From: Chara braunii
Lineage: Eukaryota; Streptophyta; Charophyceae; Charales; Characeae
Assembly: GCA_003427395.1 (NCBI GenBank)
Contig: BFEA01001084.1
Span: forward strand, 167,043 to 188,108
Length of the DNA: 21,066 nt
Direction of reading: 5' to 3'
Of this stretch, positions 20,171-21,066 are shown piece by piece; the stretch's first letter is position 1, and every line of letters starts with the position of its first letter. The position numbers and the translations under genes were made by a program. The notes beneath the pieces were generated by a model. It was not told the DNA's origin. It ran no database searches and was given only the letters and a program-made list of their open reading frames with translations.

Positions 20171-20953
20171 GTGTCCTTTGCTCGATGTTGTGCAGTGCGG
20201 CCCGCAAGTGCAGCACGCGGGAAAAGTTTCGCTGCAGTGATTGAGCCTGTGAGCTTACGGTTTTTGGACGACATTTTACGAGGCTCGATGCCGTCTCACA
20301 CTGTTCTCTCTATACTGGGCGATGGTCAATTTCGGATTGCAGCAAAAGATCTCCTCACCCTACTGAATGTCGACGGCAGGGTGAATGATGAGGTGGTCAA
20401 TTTCTATATGGCGTTGTTGGGGTCAACCGCATGTGGGTCACGTGACATCCTGTCAGGCCTTCAAGTCTTCAGCTTTAATTCGTTCTTCTTCAGTAAACTG
20501 CGACTTCAAGGACACGGTGGGGTGCGGAGGTGGGCTAGAAACGTAGATTTGCTTCGTTACGATATTGTCTTCGTTCCTTACCAGAAAGATGATGATCACT
20601 GAATCCTCCTTTCCGTCAACATGAGAGATGATGTTCTCGAAATTTTTTACTATTTTCCTCGCGTTTTATCTGATTCTAGTTTTTACCTTTCTGTTTTCGG
20701 GTTGATTGTGCAGTATTTGGAACGTCAAACATCATATAGGTGGTCAGGTAGGAGTTGGAAGTCGGTAGTTGGAAATGTTGTGGTGGATGGAATTCCGAGA
20801 CAAATGGATGGAGCAAGTTGTGGGATGTTCATGTTGATGTATGCGGCATTGTTGCAACGTGCAGATCGACCGCCTTTCCAATTCTCTTATAAAGATATTA
20901 CGCTTCTTAGACGACAATTAGCATCATGTATCTTAGAACATCGTTGTCTTTGA
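20171..20953 (+). pseudogene. Ulp1-like (C48) cysteine protease domain with a stop after the catalytic His
   Basis: Ulp1-family proteases cleave SUMO or ubiquitin-like proteins and often ride on eukaryotic DNA transposons. The order of motifs is right: NDEVVNFYMALL, then FFFSKLRL..GVRRWARNVDLLRYDIVFVPYQKDDDH, then SDSS, then IPRQMDGASCGMF. Candidate catalytic residues are His (20597-20599), Asp (20672-20674), Gln (20801-20803) and Cys (20819-20821). The codon after His is TGA (20600-20602), where the family nearly always has Trp (TGG); downstream sequence continues in the same frame to the TGA at 20951-20953. An acceptor-like ...GATGTTGTGCAG ends at about 20191, so the exon may begin there. 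With the stop, the product lacks Asp, Gln and Cys and cannot be a protease. Confidence 0.8.
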
Positions 20954-21066
20954 TGGATTTGATTGACTTGAAAACTCTTTTCTTAAGGTGTTTCATTCGT
21001 TGTTCAGTGAATTTTGTAAATCGAGACATTATCTTATAAAGATATCCCGCTTCTAAGACGACAATT
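20885..21066 (+). repeat. 35-bp direct repeat of the protease 3' end
   Basis: TCTTATAAAGATAT-nn-CGCTTCT-AGACGACAATT occurs at 20885-20919, inside the coding frame, and again at 21032-21066, beyond the stop codon, 147 bp apart and with three mismatches. The second copy reaches the window edge, so its true length is unknown. It may be the start of a further duplicated 3' end. Confidence 0.85.

Noticed and set aside
20603-20712. Intron removing the stop in the Ulp1 domain (acceptor-like GATTGTGCAG at about 20712)
   Set aside because: The sequence between is in frame and supplies the expected strand and the catalytic Asp (SDSS), and no good donor precedes the TGA; a single nonsense change is simpler.
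2522-20953. Stop-codon reassignment (TGA, TAA or TAG read as amino acids)
   Set aside because: All three stops occur inside frames, alongside frameshifts and insertions in the plus-strand gene; decay is simpler, and no tRNA evidence exists in the window.

Overview
The window looks like repeat-rich nuclear DNA of a eukaryote. There are no operons, rRNAs or complete tRNAs. Coding stretches are isolated and decayed, introns look spliceosomal, and about a third of the window is tandem or dispersed repeat. Scattered single N bases suggest a draft assembly. The protein types (a DUF7869-like RNase H-fold transposase, a Ulp1/C48 protease, a large unrecognised repetitive protein) fit a streptophyte alga such as Chara. 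That is a best guess from protein character, not a demonstrated identity.

Layout. 1-1372: AT-rich DNA with short degenerate direct repeats. 1373-5497, minus strand: a transposon gene. The main part (5497 down to 2522) reads in one frame for 992 codons, broken only by three in-frame stops. It carries a helix-turn-helix-like segment, a CxxC/H finger and three acidic motifs (IIDGMNQ, QADNCWRENKN, GHTHTDVD). A likely intron follows, then more coding sequence (2264 to 1373), again broken only by stops. 5498-6643: no gene, but a poly-C tract. 6644-13913: a satellite region of ~536-bp tandem units plus a ~2-kb segmental duplication (7927-9939 copied at 12308-13913). The spacer holds a ~140-bp-armed inverted repeat and a (GAT)n array. 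13914-20953, plus strand: a decayed protein-coding region. It begins with a large unknown protein interrupted by a 519-bp foldback insertion, continues through Gly-rich and Glu-rich linkers, and ends in a Ulp1-like cysteine protease domain with a stop codon directly after its catalytic His. The last 35 bases repeat part of the protease 3' end.

Three threads link the window. First, a 22-bp quasi-palindrome (arms AAGTYCG and CGAACTT) recurs at least 19 times from 6304 to 18424, always in the same orientation, and it lies at a duplication breakpoint. Second, most in-frame stops are TGA, TAA or TAG in places where CGA, CAA or CAG would restore the frame. This suggests decay by C-to-T change, probably deamination of methylated cytosine. 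Third, two classes of mobile-element protein (transposase and Ulp1 protease) lie on either side of the satellite block. Whether they belong to one very large element or to two unrelated ones cannot be decided here.
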